From: Crotophaga sulcirostris
Lineage: Eukaryota; Chordata; Aves; Cuculiformes; Crotophagidae
Assembly (NCBI GenBank): GCA_013397455.1
Contig: VYZB01000755.1
Location: 193,656 to 257,655, forward strand
Length of the DNA: 64,000 bases
Reading direction: 5' to 3'
The position numbers and the translations under genes were made by a program. The notes under the pieces were generated by a model. The model saw only the letters and a program-made list of their open reading frames with translations, was not told the origin of the DNA and made no database searches. Shown in pieces: positions 61,430 through 64,000 of the stretch. Every line of letters starts with the position of its first letter. The stretch's first letter is position 1.

Positions 61430-64000
61430 CAGCAATCATAAACATTCAGTCGTAAGCTTTATGAACCCCACCTTCATAAGCATCTCTGAACTTTCATGAC
61501 AATCTCCTAGAGAAGATTTCATCACTTGAAAAGCTTTGTGTGGAAGTAGTCAGACATCTTACATTATAAAATTAGAAGCTATTCTGCTGTTTCAGAAATG
61601 TTGTAACTCAGAATACTAGTTATAACTGTATAGGTGCTACAGATGGGTATTTTCAGTGCCTAAGAGCACACTGAAAGCCAGAAACCTTGCTCCAAGGAGA
61701 TACATACAACTTATGTCAACAAGAGAGTTTATTAATATATCTTTAAAAAAAATGCACCTAGTTTACTCAGTTTGAAACTGTTTCTAAGATTCAGTGCCAC
61801 TGCATAAACACAGACCCTAGACCTGCAGGACACCATTACAGAAGATTTTTCTATGCTCCCATAAGACCAACCACACCACCTTAGGGAACTTGAAAAACTC
61901 CAACATTCAGGAAAGAATGGGTCATTTCTCCTTGTTTCATACAGAACGTTTTCTGGTTTCTCCTAACAAGGAGTTGTGTTGTTAGTATTGCATAAAATTT
62001 GAAGAGGACACAAAAAGAAAAATTAGTATCACCATTTTATGATCCACTTTTAGATATTCTTGGTTATGAAAAGCCAGCTTCCCCACTCCCTTCATTTCTC
62101 TTTTCTCATCTCAGGGACATAATTCTTCAGCCTGAGATATAAAACATCACTGAGATATCGTTAAAGTAAAATATTACTAGTTTTATAAAAAATGACTTGC
62201 TTAAATACTAGTCCTAAACTATGTTAATATCCATTTAAAGGAGAACTTCACTTTTTACAGGTTCTTTTTTTTAATTTCAATTCAATAAATTAAATAAATA
62301 AAAAGCAGTCTGAAGATGAAACAAGTTTTTTTTTAATTCATCTATGTCTACATATAAACAGAGGGAGAGGGGAAGAGTTACTGTTTGTTTTAGAAACAAC
62401 CACACATGTAGCATTCCAAGGCTGTTCACGAAAGATCTTCTGTGTGTGCCGCGCACAGAGCCACCTTCGAACCTTGCCAACAGGGTTTTGCATAGGACAG
62501 GCTTAAAAGAATCCTCCAAAGTATCAGCTCATGGCTATCTTCATTTACATTACATGGGGCATCTAAAAGGTCTGAAGATGAAAATTTAAGTTCTTACCAC
62601 ACTAACAAACAAGATATAGGTTCTCCTTTTCTTCTACAAACTCATGCAAAGGAGACTGATTTCTGAGTAAAACCATGGACCAGGTTTGTGTTTGCTAAAA
62701 ACGGAGCACTACAGCAGTTTGCATCATACTATCATGCACTTGTGTTGATATGACAAATGTTGGGTTTTTCTTATAATTAGTTCGCTGTCATCTTTCATAA
62801 TAGCGCTCTCTCAAAGGAGAAAAGATGATACACAAACACATATGGAGTAGGCGAGATTAACTCACACAGTAGATGTTTCTCAGCTCTGCTGGGTATTAGT
62901 TACAAAAGTCTGGGCAGTTAATTTCCTACTGGTTGACTCTACAGCTTAACTATATTTGGTTTTATTTAAATAAGAAAAAAGAGCTTTTTAATTTTCCTCA
63001 TTCCTGTAGTTTGAATTTATGGCAACAATTTAGCTTTACGTCAAGTCCAAACTCAAGTTACAGCTTCAGAGGTCTTTACACGTAGTGCATTTGTCTCTTC
63101 AAAAAACAGATGGAGAAAGACAAAAGCTCTTGAGTGGGAGGAAGGAACAGAGAAAGGGAGGAATGTACCAGCTTGCCAAAAATGTGCCACAGCCTCTACA
63201 ATACAATGTTAATAATTCTGCCTAATGCAAATGCTATAAAGGTCAGCATTTTATACCCAGAGTCAATCCCTTTTCCTATTACTGGACAAAACCAATATCG
63301 ACTCTTTTTTTGCTTTTAGAATGACTCATCCTACTATTCCTTTAGAATGAAGGATGCCATCTGAGGTTTCTAAAAACATTTTTCATAAACTGCTTTCAGA
63401 TGTATGGGACGAAATATTATTTTTAAAGACTCTGGTTTGCTGTTTCTGGCTTTATTTCCAAAAGTGTGGGCAACATTTTGAACTAAAAAAGCAGTGGAGT
63501 ATAATAGGGTTTTCAACATCTTTGGAAAAATGAGCATAATGCAATACTAACTCCATCTTTCCAAGTGCCACTTCAAAAGAAGTTCATCTAAACAACTCAA
63601 AATAGACCAATCTAAAGCACATCCTATGCACTATTTGGAGTGTATATAAACCAGTTCAAATCTGGCAGAGAAGAAAGGGCAGGTTTTGACTTGCACAATT
63701 CAGTCATAATCACACTGTAGAAATATTTGATTTTACATTCCTCTTCTACTGTAAGTCCTATCACATTCAGAAAAAAAAACCACTTCTAAAAGCAACACTT
63801 TGCAGATTCTACTGTTTGCTCATATCTCAGGAGCTCTTACAATGGTCCCACCACTAGTTATTCAGCAAATAAAGGAAGTGCTTCCCAGCTAGTATGTAAT
63901 GCTTGGTTTCTTACATTACTAATTTGAGAATGAATCAGATCATACAGTAATAAAGCAATAAAATCTTTCTTTTGTCTATACTCAGAAGTCTCCTGACCTC
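61430..64000. other. Intronic stretch to window end, no feature recognised
   Basis: Unique AT-rich DNA with A/T homopolymers. No exon, CpG island or named repeat was seen. Confidence 0.5.

Larger units (their letters stand above)
32521..64000 (-). other. Probable 5' intron(s) of NUMB (more than 31 kb)
   Basis: The exon with the start codon has only 18 nt of UTR, so at least one noncoding exon lies upstream. I recognise none in this 31-kb stretch. NUMB in other vertebrates has very long 5' introns, which fits. The stretch holds eight CR1-derived segments, an 86-bp duplication, CpG-dense islets, an assembly gap and otherwise AT-rich unique sequence. No frame longer than about 100 codons has recognisable content except within CR1. 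Confidence 0.65.

Noticed and set aside
1..64000. Bacterial-type features, CRISPR arrays, phage, tRNA or rRNA genes
   Set aside because: The sequence is vertebrate intron and exon DNA. No regular repeat-spacer array, cloverleaf or rRNA segment was found by eye.

Overview
This window is nuclear DNA from a bird. Three things show it: AT-rich introns with short exons between them, at least eleven copies of the avian LINE CR1, and one vertebrate gene whose exons can be read codon by codon. That gene is NUMB, on the minus strand. The CR1 3' ends carry an 8-bp GATACTGT-type tail; which bird order this points to cannot be settled from the sequence alone. A 40-N assembly gap lies at 52528-52567.

Layout along the minus strand, from high to low coordinates. 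32521-64000 appears to be the long 5' intron (or introns) of NUMB. I see no coding exon in it, and the promoter and first noncoding exon are probably outside the window. The exon with the start codon is at 32377-32520. Nine more coding exons follow at 22904-22978, 17638-17670, 13151-13225, 11336-11476, 9666-9867, 7139-7441, 5195-5344, 4200-4343 and 2605-3320. Splice sites and phases all agree. The joined frame is 1965 nt, or 654 residues plus stop, close to the 651 residues of the longest human form. Two exons match the known alternative cassettes: the 33-nt PTB-domain insert (17638-17670) and the 144-nt proline-rich-region insert (4200-4343). The 3' UTR runs from 2604 down to about 1350. 1-1350 is intergenic and includes one CR1 fragment.

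NUMB is an endocytic adaptor and Notch antagonist. Its PTB domain spans exons 2-7. The aPKC-type sites are Ser7, Ser278 and Ser297. The endocytic DPF motifs are at residues 346-348 and 617-619, with an NPF at 640-642. All are intact, so this looks like a functional gene.

The remaining DNA is intron. It holds young, strongly 5'-truncated CR1 copies, two older degraded CR1 copies that preserve parts of the reverse transcriptase ORF, simple repeats, a dispersed 86-bp duplication and a few CpG-dense islets. I found no tRNA, rRNA, CRISPR array, viral gene or second protein-coding gene. Nothing here amounts to a new multi-gene system. The most interesting signals are regulatory: a cluster of RBFOX and QKI motifs just upstream of the 144-nt exon, a bipartite inverted repeat in the 3' UTR, and oddities among the repeats.
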